64,000 bases of DNA, from assembly GCF_000967425.1 (NCBI RefSeq), contig NZ_FO082820.1, positions 558,001 through 622,000 on the forward strand, in the 5' to 3' direction. Positions 46,701 through 53,766 of this stretch are shown piece by piece. Source of the DNA: Pseudorhizobium banfieldiae (GTDB taxonomy: Bacteria; Pseudomonadota; Alphaproteobacteria; Rhizobiales; Rhizobiaceae). A program made the position numbers and the translations under genes. A model generated the notes under the pieces. The model made no database searches, had not been told where the DNA came from, and saw only the letters and a program-made list of their open reading frames with translations. The first letter of the stretch is position 1, and every line of letters starts with the position of its first letter.

Positions 46701-46879
46701 GGGTCGAACTTCGCCCTGATCTCGGGGATCCGGTCCGGCATCAAGCCACTTAGAGCCAGGAGAACTTCGTGCTGCGCCCAAGCCGAAGCAAGCCCTCCTA
46801 TCAGCTCTTCTAACGCCTTGCGAGCGGCTTCATCAATCTTCGCCGACTGCAGCGCCTGTCCATCGATCACAATGCGCAT
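43727..46879 (-). CDS. Large glycosyltransferase with two GT4 domains
   Basis: This 1050-residue protein starts MRIVIDGQALQSAKIDEAAR. The first about 210 residues are GT-B amino-terminal-like. The first catalytic unit (about 215-620) has TPLPPEQSGISFYCAELVP, VVVLHDFFLSGV, CSFGGIGPTKLNHRLLDAW and RGETSGTVLDCMNSGVP. The second (about 670-1035) has RRDIKTGIERAVRALLNAL, VHDLLPLKFPQFF, MVGTVEPRKGHSDILAAF and EGFGLPLIEAASKG, an E-x7-E motif. Two-domain GT4 enzymes such as WbdA-type make repeating or alternating linkages in ABC-exported glycans, which fits the Wzm/Wzt genes here. Linkages unknown. Confidence 0.9.
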   Translation of the reverse strand: MRIVIDGQALQSAKIDEAARKALEELIGGLASAWAQHEVLLALSGLMPDRIPEIRAKFDPLFSRAGIRLWYSVKHVRSGWAPHAWQLSVAQLIREGFLAGLDADLVFVPLPLDGSADDIVFSADRLADIPTAVYLHSRCTSLPASQTARRSLSGASVVFASQDADVNALACSARIERRRIVSLPTDDAALPWIVKELAVLKRDAAEPGEQAKPTLALVTPLPPEQSGISFYCAELVPALSAHYDIDVVVDQAQVVDPWINQHCSIRNLKYFADNAARYDRILYHFGNSRFHQHMFALLDEHPGVVVLHDFFLSGVVSHMDSSEYARGLWTRELYSSHGYAAAKERHFEKNPTDVIWRYPCSGSVLERASGVIVHAQSSRALAGAWFGPDAERKIEVIPHLRAPAAIPERAAARRELDLAASAFVACSFGGIGPTKLNHRLLDAWLASSLSTDENNTLIFVGANEGGYYGRRILETIEAGNCRVPVRMTGWVDEETFRKYLAASDLAIQLRALSRGETSGTVLDCMNSGVPLIVNAHGSMRELPDDAVYMLPDAFDDRELIEALEKMRADKAFRVRIAASASRHVRMNHAPASISAMYRDAIEAFTSRPRNRLPRLASSLAAIVPPAEKDAGEAIAACAALSVQPALAKRQLFIDITAVARRDIKTGIERAVRALLNALLTRPPEGFRVEPVYASGKGFRYARSFTSNLLGIPARKLQDEPIEVRSGDVYFMPDLEHQAVIRNRLTYRALRDHGVSVNFMVHDLLPLKFPQFFPAHAAVTHHAWLEVVAEADRAICVSSTVALELAAWHAQNGGRGTGELVICHSHHGADLVASSPSKGLPRNAYRVLQRLRRAPSFLMVGTVEPRKGHSDILAAFERIWAGGGKEQLVVVGKAGWMLEALIRRLRKHPERDRRLTWIEDASDEYLDQIYASSTCLIAASHGEGFGLPLIEAASKGLPIIARDIPVFREVAGDHAFYFDADSDATRLSETIRAWLQLKQRNRIPDSRLMKWLTWEESAEQLKRHLLCSSPPILLHSSDPPVPSLTAKRVEA

Positions 46880-47688
46880 TATTCTCTGCCGGCTTTTTCC
46901 ATGGGTAGCATCTCTGCGTGAATGCGTCTCGCGCGCGGCGACAGGAGCGGCATCAGAACCGGCTTGTCTGCGGGATGGAGAAGGCGATCCGTACCATCCA
47001 CCAGCTGCTCAGTAAGCTGTCGCAGAAATACCTCCTTCTCCAGTCCGGCGGGGATCGGCTCGAGGATTTCGACGATGATCCTCCCGGGATGCCGCAGCCA
47101 GGACTTGTTCTGCCAATAGAGCCCGGAGTTGTGGGCCACGGGCACGCAAGGGAGCTCGAGCCGGCCATAGAGTGCGCAGACACCTCGGCGCAAAGGGGGC
47201 ATATCGGCCGTGCCGCTTCTCGTTCCGGACGGGAAGATCAGGATGCTTCTGCCGGCCCTCGCCTGACGCCTGGCCTCCTCAAAAGACAGTTTCACCGCCT
47301 GAACATCGCCGGAGCGATGGGCGGGGATATGGGCGTTTTTCTTAACGATGGCACCAACAAGCGGATAGCGAAGGATTTCCTCCTTTATGAGGATGGCTGG
47401 ATTGTCGAAAATCACTTGGAAAAACAGGTTCTCCCAGGTCGACTGATGCGCTGCCGCAATCAGGACCGGCCCCGCGGGCATGTTTGGCGCCCCCATGACT
47501 TCGAAGGTCAGGCCGCAAATATGCTTCAGGAGGAACAGGATGCTGTGAAGATAGGCCTTCACGACCGGCCAGCCCACCCGCAGAGGCAAGACGATCAAGG
47601 GCGTTGCCAACAGGAACGCAACCGACAGCAGCATCGCTGCCATGTAAAAGATGATGTTTCTGAAAAGCAGCAGGAGACGATCGGGCAC
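46879..47688 (-). CDS. PlsC-type lysophospholipid acyltransferase
   Basis: This 269-residue protein has an amino-terminal membrane segment (about residues 8-32) and the acyltransferase motifs AAHQSTWENLFF near residue 78 (the H-x4-acidic catalytic pair), FPSGTRSG near residue 152 and LPCVPVAHNSGLYW. The form is that of alphaproteobacterial 1-acyl-glycerol-3-phosphate acyltransferases. It probably transfers an acyl chain to the cluster's lipid, for instance from the local ACP. Its stop overlaps the start of the large glycosyltransferase by one base, so they are co-translated. Confidence 0.9.
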   Translation of the reverse strand: MPDRLLLLFRNIIFYMAAMLLSVAFLLATPLIVLPLRVGWPVVKAYLHSILFLLKHICGLTFEVMGAPNMPAGPVLIAAAHQSTWENLFFQVIFDNPAILIKEEILRYPLVGAIVKKNAHIPAHRSGDVQAVKLSFEEARRQARAGRSILIFPSGTRSGTADMPPLRRGVCALYGRLELPCVPVAHNSGLYWQNKSWLRHPGRIIVEILEPIPAGLEKEVFLRQLTEQLVDGTDRLLHPADKPVLMPLLSPRARRIHAEMLPMEKAGRE

Positions 47689-47848
47689 GGTCCATTATTC
47701 CGAAAGGGAAGGCATCTGTGTTTCGAACCGATTTCAATCTGTCAATGACTTCGTTTTCAAGTGCATCGGACGGTGCAACGGGACGGGCGGCATATTGCGT
47801 GAATGCAACGGGAATAGTAATGGCTAAATAATAGAGTTTGCAGGAAAG
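47689..47848. promoter_or_regulatory. Divergent promoter region, PlsC and ACP operons
   Basis: 160 bases between the acyltransferase and the ACP gene. The right part (47810-47845) is AT-rich, with ATGGCTAAATAATAG and the ribosome site CAGGAAAG before the ACP start. No clear operator was found. Confidence 0.4.
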
Positions 47849-48133
47849 ATGATGACTGAATCGGATATTGGTACCACGTCGGACCTGATGCAGGAGGTAA
47901 TCGACATCGTTGCAGCAGAGGCGATGATCGATCGCGACAAGCTCTCGGCCACGGCGCGCCTTGACGAACTAGATATCCAATCCGCCGACTACGTCATGAT
48001 CCTAATGGCAGTGGAAGAGCGATTCGGCGTCTACATCTCCATCGACAGCGGGTTCACCGAGGCCGAAACGGTCGGTGATCTCGTTCGTGCCGTTGCGGCG
48101 AAAATCGCCGAAGGGTCCGGAGCTGGCGCGTGA
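47849..48133 (+). CDS. Acyl carrier protein
   Basis: This 94-residue acidic helical protein has the four-helix ACP pattern, with the phosphopantetheine Ser in LDELDIQSADYVMILMAVE (near residue 48). The motif DIQS replaces the usual DSLD, typical of specialised ACPs outside fatty-acid synthesis. The first two ATG codons are both possible; the second has better spacing from CAGGAAAG. Its stop overlaps the ketosynthase start by 4 bases. It is likely the acyl donor for the local ketosynthase and acyltransferases. Confidence 0.92.
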   Translation: MMTESDIGTTSDLMQEVIDIVAAEAMIDRDKLSATARLDELDIQSADYVMILMAVEERFGVYISIDSGFTEAETVGDLVRAVAAKIAEGSGAGA

Positions 48134-49353
48134 ACCGTGTCGTCGTGACGGGCATGGGCGCGGTGTCCGCATGCGGGCTCGGCGTCGACCGACTCTGGGA
48201 GGCGGCAAAGAATGGAATATCGGGCGTCTCGCCTGTGAATTTCCTCCCGTCGGAGCGCCAACTTGTCAGGCAGGCTGCAACTCTGTCCGACGAGGTCGTC
48301 GAGGACGTGTGGAAGGGTGCCAAGCCTCGCATGCAGGATCGCGTCACTGCCATCGCCTTGGCGGCGGCGCAGGAGGCGGTGACGCAGTCCGCTCTTGCTG
48401 CCGATGATTTTGGCGCCGATTGCGGCGTCGTCGTGGGTTCGGGCTTTGGCGGCGCGGAAACGACCACCAGAAACATGACGGATTTCATCCGCGATCCGGG
48501 GGGGCGGCTGGATCCGATGAGCATTCCGAAGATCATGACGAATTCACCGGCGTCCTGGATTAGCATGCATTTCGGGACTCGCGGCGCGACGATGTGCATA
48601 TCGACTGCCTGTGCATCGGCCACCCAGTCGATCGGCATTGCGGCGCAGATGATACGCCAGGGCATGCTCAGCCGCTGCATAGCCGGCGGCAGCGAGGCCT
48701 TGATCGTGCCGAGCGTATTTCGAGCGTGGGAACTACTGAGGGTGATGACGGCGGGCAAGTGTCGTCCCTTCTCCGCAGACCGGGACGGCATGGTGCTGGG
48801 CGAGGGGGCTGGGATCGTCGTGCTGGAATCGCTTCGTTCCGCCACGGACCGCGGTGCCGAAATACTGGCCGAAGTCGCCGGCTACGGTTCGACCAGCGAT
48901 GCCAGCGACCTGTTGAGGCCCGACCCGCGAGGCGCGCACGACAGCATGGTGGCGGCGATAAGGGATGCGGCCCTCGACACGTCCGACATCGCCTATGTGA
49001 ACGCCCACGGCACCGGCACGGTGGCCAACGAGGTTTCCGAAAGCGAAGCATTGCGGAACCTGTTTGGAAACCGGCTCGGCGACGTCCTCGTGTCTTCCAC
49101 CAAGCCTATCCATGGCCATGCGCTGGGTGCTGCCGGCGCCATAGAGTTTATCGTCACGGTGAAGGCGTTGCGCGAGCGGCTTGCGCCTCCGACAATCAAC
49201 TTTACGAGCATTGACCCGAAGCTTGGCATAGACCCTGTGGCCAATATAGCCCGGGCATTTGATGGCGCGGCCGATGCCTGCCTTTCAAATTCCTTTGCCT
49301 TTGGCGGCATAAATGCCTCGCTACTGGTAAAACGTTTCGCCGCCCCGGTTTGA
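48130..49353 (+). CDS. β-Ketoacyl-ACP synthase (FabF-like)
   Basis: This 407-residue condensing enzyme starts with a GTG that overlaps the ACP stop (GTGA). It has the KAS II triad: Cys in STACASATQSIG near residue 160, His in NAHGTGT near residue 297, and His in HGHALGAAGAIEF near residue 330. It should elongate acyl chains carried on the neighbouring ACP. Its position with ACP and MaoC genes, away from the primary fab genes, indicates a special fatty acid. Confidence 0.95.
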   Translation: MNRVVVTGMGAVSACGLGVDRLWEAAKNGISGVSPVNFLPSERQLVRQAATLSDEVVEDVWKGAKPRMQDRVTAIALAAAQEAVTQSALAADDFGADCGVVVGSGFGGAETTTRNMTDFIRDPGGRLDPMSIPKIMTNSPASWISMHFGTRGATMCISTACASATQSIGIAAQMIRQGMLSRCIAGGSEALIVPSVFRAWELLRVMTAGKCRPFSADRDGMVLGEGAGIVVLESLRSATDRGAEILAEVAGYGSTSDASDLLRPDPRGAHDSMVAAIRDAALDTSDIAYVNAHGTGTVANEVSESEALRNLFGNRLGDVLVSSTKPIHGHALGAAGAIEFIVTVKALRERLAPPTINFTSIDPKLGIDPVANIARAFDGAADACLSNSFAFGGINASLLVKRFAAPV

Positions 49354-49358
49354 GCGCA

Positions 49359-50156
49359 ATGATCCCCATAGCGCCTCGTCGCGCGCGAATCGACGAAGAT
49401 GCGGCGCGCAGCATGTCCATTGTCTTGGCCCAGACAATCGGATTGGACGTCTCAGGGGTTTCGGCAACAATACCCTTCATCTATCCCTTGCGTATTGTCG
49501 CCGAGACGGCTTCCGCGCAGATCCGGCACCATGTCGACGTGACCAACGGCCAGATCGCCATTCATGAGTCGCAGTCGATCAGATGCGAGCGCGTCCTCGT
49601 GGCCGCCGACGACCTGACGGCCGCAGGGGAACTCAAGGCCGATGACGCCATGGTGAGCATCTCCTTGAACGCCGAAACGGTTGGAGGCGGACCGGCATTC
49701 TCTTCGGCTACGAGGCTTCGGGTGGTGCCTGCGGCGGCATTGATCGGCGAGACTGCCACGGCCAAGATACGCCCGACCGTAAACGCCGTCGCACCAGTTA
49801 TTGTGTCGCAACGGGTGACATCCGATCTCGTCTTGGCCTATGCGCAGGCCGCAGGCGACTTTAACCCCCTACACACCGACATACAGTTCGTCCGTTCCCT
49901 TGAAATACCGGAACGTGTCGTGCCTGGAATGCTGCTGGCCGGGTTGGCTGAGCCGGTAGTTGCGCATCTTGGCTTGGGACATTTGCTGGAGCTCAGGACC
50001 CGTTTTCTGGCGCCGTGTTTCGTCGGCGAACGCATCAGCATCACGGTTTTGGACGTGCAAGCCATTCCGCAGGCCACGCGTAGGCTCCGCATTGCCATTG
50101 CACTGCATGAAGGACCTCTCGTCTGCATCAGTGATGTTAGCTTGAGGGATGACTAG
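49359..50156 (+). CDS. MaoC-type hydratase/dehydratase
   Basis: The ATG at 49359 (MIPIAPRRARIDEDAAR) lies just after the ketosynthase stop. The 265 residues hold two hot-dog domains; the second (from about residue 145) has the catalytic YAQAAGDFNPLHTDIQF with Asp and His, then ERVVPGMLLAGL. MaoC enzymes hydrate enoyl thioesters or dehydrate 3-hydroxyacyl thioesters. Together with the ACP and ketosynthase this makes an elongation mini-set, but no ketoreductase or enoyl reductase is nearby, so those steps must be shared with primary metabolism. Its stop codon shares CTAG with the convergent small gene. Confidence 0.9.
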   Translation: MIPIAPRRARIDEDAARSMSIVLAQTIGLDVSGVSATIPFIYPLRIVAETASAQIRHHVDVTNGQIAIHESQSIRCERVLVAADDLTAAGELKADDAMVSISLNAETVGGGPAFSSATRLRVVPAAALIGETATAKIRPTVNAVAPVIVSQRVTSDLVLAYAQAAGDFNPLHTDIQFVRSLEIPERVVPGMLLAGLAEPVVAHLGLGHLLELRTRFLAPCFVGERISITVLDVQAIPQATRRLRIAIALHEGPLVCISDVSLRDD

Positions 50157-50560
50157 GCCTTGGAGCGCCTTGCGATCTGCGCCCCGCTCTTGTTGTTAAG
50201 GTAGATGATGGCCCCCAACAGTGCGACGGCGACGGTTGTCGTCAGAATGCTCGGCAAAATTGCTGTCATTGCTCCGTTGATCTTGACGTTGTGAAAGATG
50301 GCATAGCCAAACAGCAACGGCACCGTGATGCCGATCAAAGGTATCCGTCCAAAAAGCTGGATAAAGTTGAACTTTACGCCGTCGCGCCCGAGTAATCTGA
50401 CCGTGACGCCGAAGAAAAGCCCGAAAAAATTGATCACGGCAAGGATCAGGACTGAGGCCAGGACGAAGCAGAAAGCGATAAGCCAGAGCGTCGGGTGACG
50501 ACGTCTGGAGAGATTGGCAGGCGCCTGCTCACCGAAAGACTCAAACATTAGAGATATCAT
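50153..50560 (-). CDS. Small membrane protein, unknown
   Basis: This 135-residue protein has three hydrophobic helices: about 27-52 (LIAFCFVLASVLILAVINFF), 70-90 (RIPLIGITVPLLFGYAIF) and 100-122 (ILPSILTTTVAVALLGAI). I recognise no family. The Met at 50560 or at 50548 could start it. It lies between the MaoC gene and two glycosyltransferases and may belong to the lipid cluster, for example as an accessory transport or transferase subunit. Confidence 0.6.
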   Translation of the reverse strand: MISLMFESFGEQAPANLSRRRHPTLWLIAFCFVLASVLILAVINFFGLFFGVTVRLLGRDGVKFNFIQLFGRIPLIGITVPLLFGYAIFHNVKINGAMTAILPSILTTTVAVALLGAIIYLNNKSGAQIARRSKA

Positions 50561-50603
50561 GTAGCTATCACTTTTATCGCTGAGCGCCTCACTGCACTAG
50601 CTC

Positions 50604-51470
50604 TTACCAGTGACCAGCAAACGCATTCAAGGTGATTTCGTCGTTCTGGCCCGACTTGTTTATCCCGCTGGTCAGCGAGGCGCGTAGCGAACTTGGTGTC
50701 TCAAGGGGTAGTTCATCGGCGACGACCACCAGACGCGGTATACCGGCCCGTGCGAGATGACCCGATATCCAGACATCGTCAACCCAGCGCGCCTCGGCAG
50801 GTGCGTCGGAAAAATCGTGGACGTCTTCTCCCGGCGCACCCGGCGGCAGCAGATAGCCCCAAGTTCCGAAAAGCACGTCCACCGGCGTGGGCGTATCTAC
50901 GCCCGTCGCGAATATATGGAGAAGGTCAGGAAAGCGCACGCCTTGTGCAAGCTGAACGCCGCGGAACCCCAAGGCAGCTCCGGGAGCAAGGCGATGGGCT
51001 GCAAGCAGCGTTTCGATGAACCGGTGGGGATAGATGACGTCATCGTCGACCACAATCAGGACAGAGCCGGCCTCCAGCTTGAGTGTCGGGAGCAGTTTCG
51101 TGGCGGGCCCTTCATCGTCGCAGCGAACCACATCGATGCCTGCTGGCAAATTCATCGTTTCCAGCTTGGGATATGGTTCACCGCGTCGAGTTGCCCGTGG
51201 AAGTGCAAGTACGATCCGGTCCGCCGGCTCTGACTGATCGAGAAGACCGCGCAGCACGGCCGCGAGCGTCTTTGCGCGAGCGGGGACGGTCGTCAGCGTC
51301 ACCACGACGCGCTCGTTTCGGGGCGTGGGTGGTTTCCGGCGCGGCTGCCGCAGGTGAAGCCTTGCGGCCCGCCAGATTGTCGTCGCCAGCGTGGCGGGGC
51401 CGATATTTCTGAACCGAGATATGGCTCGCTGGGCTTCGATGGTAAACCGGTTGCTGGTGTGAGCATCCAT
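50604..51470 (-). CDS. GT-A-type glycosyltransferase
   Basis: This 288-residue protein has the pattern of small nucleotide-sugar transferases: VVVTLTTVPARAKTLAAVLRG near residue 55, DEGPATKLLPTL, and the metal-binding VVDDDVIYPHRFIE near residue 142 (DDD), followed by GFRGVQL and, near the end, ADELPLE. It has no clear membrane helix and should act at the cytoplasmic face. Its start lies one base after the GT32-like stop, so the two are in one operon. Sugar and linkage unknown. Confidence 0.82.
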   Translation of the reverse strand: MDAHTSNRFTIEAQRAISRFRNIGPATLATTIWRAARLHLRQPRRKPPTPRNERVVVTLTTVPARAKTLAAVLRGLLDQSEPADRIVLALPRATRRGEPYPKLETMNLPAGIDVVRCDDEGPATKLLPTLKLEAGSVLIVVDDDVIYPHRFIETLLAAHRLAPGAALGFRGVQLAQGVRFPDLLHIFATGVDTPTPVDVLFGTWGYLLPPGAPGEDVHDFSDAPAEARWVDDVWISGHLARAGIPRLVVVADELPLETPSSLRASLTSGINKSGQNDEITLNAFAGHW

Positions 51471-51471
51471 G

Positions 51472-52263
51472 TTACGAGACCTGGCGGAAGCATCCGCCGA
51501 ACCCTGCCTTGGTCAGCGTGGAATCGAGATAAGAAGCGGGAAACGGATTTGGCCAGCGATCGCGCTCGATCCATCGACGAGCGATGGATCGGCGCGCCGG
51601 GGACGATTTCCAGCTGCCGAAGAAGTGATGGCGCGCGTGAATATTGGCATTCAGTGGCCAGATATCCGGGTAATGCCGCGGCGGCATCAACACGATCTGT
51701 GCAAGAGCTGCGATGTCGGTGCGGGGCTTCTCAAAGAAAAGCCTGGTCAGCATGTGCGGTCCCGTCAGGTCCTCGATCTCGGATCGGTCGATCCTCGGTC
51801 GCATGCGCACTAACTCGATCGATCTTTCGATTGCCTCCCAGAGAAACGAGTGGCCGCTCTCGGCCGCGAAGATACAATTGGCGATCTGAAGGGGCTTTGG
51901 ATAGGAGAGTTCTCTTTGCCGTCTCGATGAAACATGCGCCTCGATCGAGAAAATAGCCGGAGCGATCGACAATAATGGCTGCATCGGTCGAACGCATTCC
52001 ATATCTATATCGGCATAAATGCCGCCGTCGCGGTAGATCACGGCATAACGGAAGAAATCTGCGCGCATGACGGGATATGGAAAGCTGAGGTAGTCGTCCA
52101 GAAACTGCGGTGCGACCTCGGCCACCACCTCGGTGCACTCGTCGTCGTCAAATAGGCTGTGGACGAAATCGGGGTTGTTTCCTGTCCAGCTCTGCTGCAG
52201 CCTTCGCGCCTCCGAAGGCAGGCTCTTCGAGCGCCATGTCTGGCTAACGCGCTGGGGTATCAA
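51472..52263 (-). CDS. GT32-like glycosyltransferase (DXD sugar-binding type)
   Basis: The TTG at 52263 follows AGGA by eight bases and gives IPQRVSQTWRSKSLP, the normal start of this family; a longer frame starts at 52296. The core MRADFFRYAVIYRDGGIYADIDMEC carries the conserved Arg/Asp pair and the DID form of the DXD motif, as in OCH1/capsule-type GT32 enzymes. About 263 residues. It should add one sugar to the growing glycan, in the same operon as the GT-A gene. Confidence 0.85.
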   Translation of the reverse strand: MIPQRVSQTWRSKSLPSEARRLQQSWTGNNPDFVHSLFDDDECTEVVAEVAPQFLDDYLSFPYPVMRADFFRYAVIYRDGGIYADIDMECVRPMQPLLSIAPAIFSIEAHVSSRRQRELSYPKPLQIANCIFAAESGHSFLWEAIERSIELVRMRPRIDRSEIEDLTGPHMLTRLFFEKPRTDIAALAQIVLMPPRHYPDIWPLNANIHARHHFFGSWKSSPARRSIARRWIERDRWPNPFPASYLDSTLTKAGFGGCFRQVS

Positions 52264-52296
52264 GATTAACGTCCTGCAAGGGCTAGAGATTGGCAA

Positions 52297-52471
52297 TTGC
52301 CGTCATCTTGCACGAATTTGCCGCAAGGCAAAGCATCGGAGTTTGAACAGCCTTGCCAATCCAGCCTGTACAAGTCTAGAAACAGGATAAGGTTAAGGGG
52401 GACGCCTTTTCCCGTATAACATCAACTCCAATGCGGGCGTCGGGTCTTGGCGCTGCCGAGAACGCTCGATA
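52297..52471. promoter_or_regulatory. Divergent promoter region, GT32 and phosphatidyltransferase operons
   Basis: About 175 bases between two divergent transcription units of the lipid cluster. No operator or terminator was recognised. Confidence 0.35.
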
Positions 52472-53248
52472 ATGTTCGATGCCTTCCAACGTTTGATCAT
52501 GGCAGACGCTGCCACCACGCGCTTCCTGATCATTTTCATTGGCTTCATGACTGCTATCTATGCGGCGAACGCCGTCTACGTTCTGGTTGGGCCGAAGCCG
52601 GAACCCAAGAAGAGTAGAGGCGAGAGCCCTGGTCCATCCACGATCCAGCGTACTGCCAAAACCGCTATCAGCCGCTTCGCCGGCTGGGTCGCATCGCAAA
52701 GCATTACGCCGAACCAGATCACCCTCGTCGGTCTCGTGCTGGTCTTCATGAACTGTGCGCTGTTTGCCTATCACAAGAACACCTTCCTGTTTGGCACCAG
52801 CCTCATCGTCGCCTATCTCTTTGACACCCTGGATGGCGTGGTTGCACGTGCCCAGGGGACGTCGACACGCTTCGGTGGTTATCTGGATGCGGTCGTCGAT
52901 CGCTACCAGGAGATTGCAACCTACCTGGTTATCGGCTGGGTCCTCGATCAATGGCTGGTGGCTTTCCTGGTCATTACGGGATCAATGCTTACCAGCTATA
53001 ACAAAGCCCGCGCCGCCATCGAGATTCCGGTCGATAACAAGGGTTGGCCGGATCTTTTGGCCAAGCCAGCTCGATTGTTTTTCCTTTGTCTCGCACTTAT
53101 CGGCGATGCAAATCTACCATGGCTTTTGCCAGGCATGCTTTGGGCGCTGGCCTTCATGACACATTTCACCGCCCTGCAGCGCATCATTCGGGCCTATCTG
53201 CTCATCCGACAAGCCGAAACCCTCGGCAGCCTCGAGCGTGAGGGCTGA
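52472..53248 (+). CDS. CDP-alcohol phosphatidyltransferase (probable phosphatidylinositol-phosphate synthase)
   Basis: This 258-residue membrane enzyme has an amino-terminal helix (TRFLIIFIGFMTAIYAANAV) and then the family core. The full catalytic motif D-x2-DG-x2-AR-x8-G-x3-D-x3-D is present as FDTLDGVVARAQG followed by RFGGYLDAVVDR near residue 130. These enzymes replace CMP of CDP-diacylglycerol with an alcohol. With an inositol-phosphate synthase in the same cluster and a PgpA-type phosphatase 3 bases downstream, inositol phosphate is the most likely alcohol, giving phosphatidylinositol phosphate. Choice of alcohol is inference; glycerol 3-phosphate is the alternative. Confidence 0.9.
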   Translation: MFDAFQRLIMADAATTRFLIIFIGFMTAIYAANAVYVLVGPKPEPKKSRGESPGPSTIQRTAKTAISRFAGWVASQSITPNQITLVGLVLVFMNCALFAYHKNTFLFGTSLIVAYLFDTLDGVVARAQGTSTRFGGYLDAVVDRYQEIATYLVIGWVLDQWLVAFLVITGSMLTSYNKARAAIEIPVDNKGWPDLLAKPARLFFLCLALIGDANLPWLLPGMLWALAFMTHFTALQRIIRAYLLIRQAETLGSLEREG

Positions 53249-53251
53249 GCG

Positions 53252-53761
53252 ATGGCGGAGGTAGCAGCGCCATACGCACCGGTAAAGCCTTCCTTTTCCG
53301 CGATGGTCTCGGCGCCACATCAGATGCTGGCCATGGTGTTTGGCTTCGGCCTTTTCCGTGTGTGGCCGGGGACATGGGGCACCCTTGCCGGAATAGGCCT
53401 ATTCGTCGCGTTACAACCGATCCCGCTTGCCGCCCGGGTGTTTGTCTATGTGGTGCTCATCGTCGCCAGCGCCTGGGCCTGTCAGAAAACCGGCGAGGAT
53501 CTGAGTTCCCCCGACCATAATGCGATGGTCATAGACGAGACGCTCGGCATGAGCCTAACCCTCGAATTCGTCGCCCCTGGAATGGCGATCGGAGCTGTCT
53601 CGTTCTTGCTTTTCCGTTTCTTCGACGCCTACAAGCCGTGGCCCATCGATTTCGTCGACCGGAAATGGAAAGGCGGATTTTTTGTCATTCTCGATGATCT
53701 TCTCGCCGCGCTGTACACGATCCTCGCGGTTCGCTTTCTCGTTGCACCGCTTCTTGCTTGA
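53252..53761 (+). CDS. PgpA-family phospholipid phosphatase
   Basis: This 169-residue inner-membrane protein has PgpA motifs: GFGLFRVWPGTWGTLAG near residue 32, HNAMVIDETLGM near residue 88, FRFFDAYKPWPIDFVDRKW near residue 118 and FFVILDDLLAAL near residue 142. PgpA removes the phosphate from phosphatidylglycerophosphate. In Bacteroidetes a PgpA-type enzyme turns phosphatidylinositol phosphate into phosphatidylinositol, which fits the context here. It follows the phosphatidyltransferase by 3 bases. Confidence 0.92.
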   Translation: MAEVAAPYAPVKPSFSAMVSAPHQMLAMVFGFGLFRVWPGTWGTLAGIGLFVALQPIPLAARVFVYVVLIVASAWACQKTGEDLSSPDHNAMVIDETLGMSLTLEFVAPGMAIGAVSFLLFRFFDAYKPWPIDFVDRKWKGGFFVILDDLLAALYTILAVRFLVAPLLA

Positions 53762-53766
53762 TCGAC

